Positions 63,570 through 64,000 of a DNA stretch of 64,000 nucleotides are shown piece by piece. A program made the position numbers and the translations under genes. The notes under the pieces are model-generated. The model was not told the origin of the DNA, did no database searches, and saw nothing but the letters and a program-made list of their open reading frames with translations. The first letter of the stretch is position 1; every line of letters starts with the position of its first letter. Origin of the DNA: Paracoccus thiocyanatus (GTDB lineage Bacteria > Pseudomonadota > Alphaproteobacteria > Rhodobacterales > Rhodobacteraceae); NCBI RefSeq assembly GCF_900156255.1, contig NZ_FTMK01000005.1, forward strand, positions 1 to 64,000. Reading direction: 5' to 3'.

Positions 63570-63594
63570 CCAGGATGCGCGAATGACCGGCGGG

Positions 63595-64000
<406 letters not shown>

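Overview
The window looks like chromosomal DNA of a Paracoccus-type alphaproteobacterium (Rhodobacteraceae). The grounds are high GC, dense operons with ATGA/TGATG-type overlaps, a clustered TCA operon (mdh, sucC, sucD, sucA, sucB, lpdA), a tetrameric sarcosine oxidase operon in the order B-D-A-G, a ccmI-ruvX-DUF1289 block, a DksA that has lost three of its four zinc cysteines, and an IS5-family end resembling elements known from Paracoccus. The genus is inferred from gene content, not from a marker search.

Positions 1-5121 hold a decayed Mu-like prophage. Left to right it has an IS5-type insertion sequence end, the 3' part of a tail gene D, an abrupt join to a transposase A gene lacking its C terminus, four small early genes, one oppositely oriented cargo gene, a divergent operator region with TTACC palindromes, and a LexA/CI-type repressor. 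The probable phage left end lies near 5121. All morphogenesis genes between A and D are gone, so this is a remnant.

Positions 5393-20930 carry core and metabolic genes: a CbpA/CbpM co-chaperone pair, DUF1289-ruvX-ccmI, the soxBDAG operon with an extra small membrane protein, iron superoxide dismutase, a TesA-type esterase, a copper ATPase preceded by a Cys/His/Pro-rich small ORF with its own promoter, an L,D-transpeptidase, and a selenouridine synthase whose catalytic cysteine appears replaced by arginine.

Positions 20935-32600 hold a purine-nucleoside uptake and cleavage operon (BMP binding protein, ATPase, two permeases, nucleoside phosphorylase), rimI-tsaB-nfuA, uspA, two polysaccharide genes, truA and an XpaC-like gene with a 27-residue membrane peptide upstream. 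A tRNA-Gly follows, then trkH, an SPOR-like/peptidoglycan-binding protein, glyQ-glyS with a linker gene, a PPDK-like protein with an eroded ATP-grasp domain, a SleB hydrolase, folB-folP-glmM, a FAD monooxygenase, dksA and a MoxR ATPase.

Positions 49344-50866 contain a lower-GC, probably acquired gene with a ClpP-like and an LprI-like domain. From 50867 to the end, almost everything is on the minus strand: lytic transglycosylase, lpdA, MAPEG, a sulfotransferase, and then sucB, sucA, sucD, sucC and mdh. A glycosyltransferase and a lipoprotein interrupt the suc genes. SucB has two lipoyl domains and a well-placed internal start for a one-lipoyl form. Twin GTGATCAC palindromes sit upstream of sucC. 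Several intergenic spaces share a dispersed repeat (hairpin plus TATTT block).
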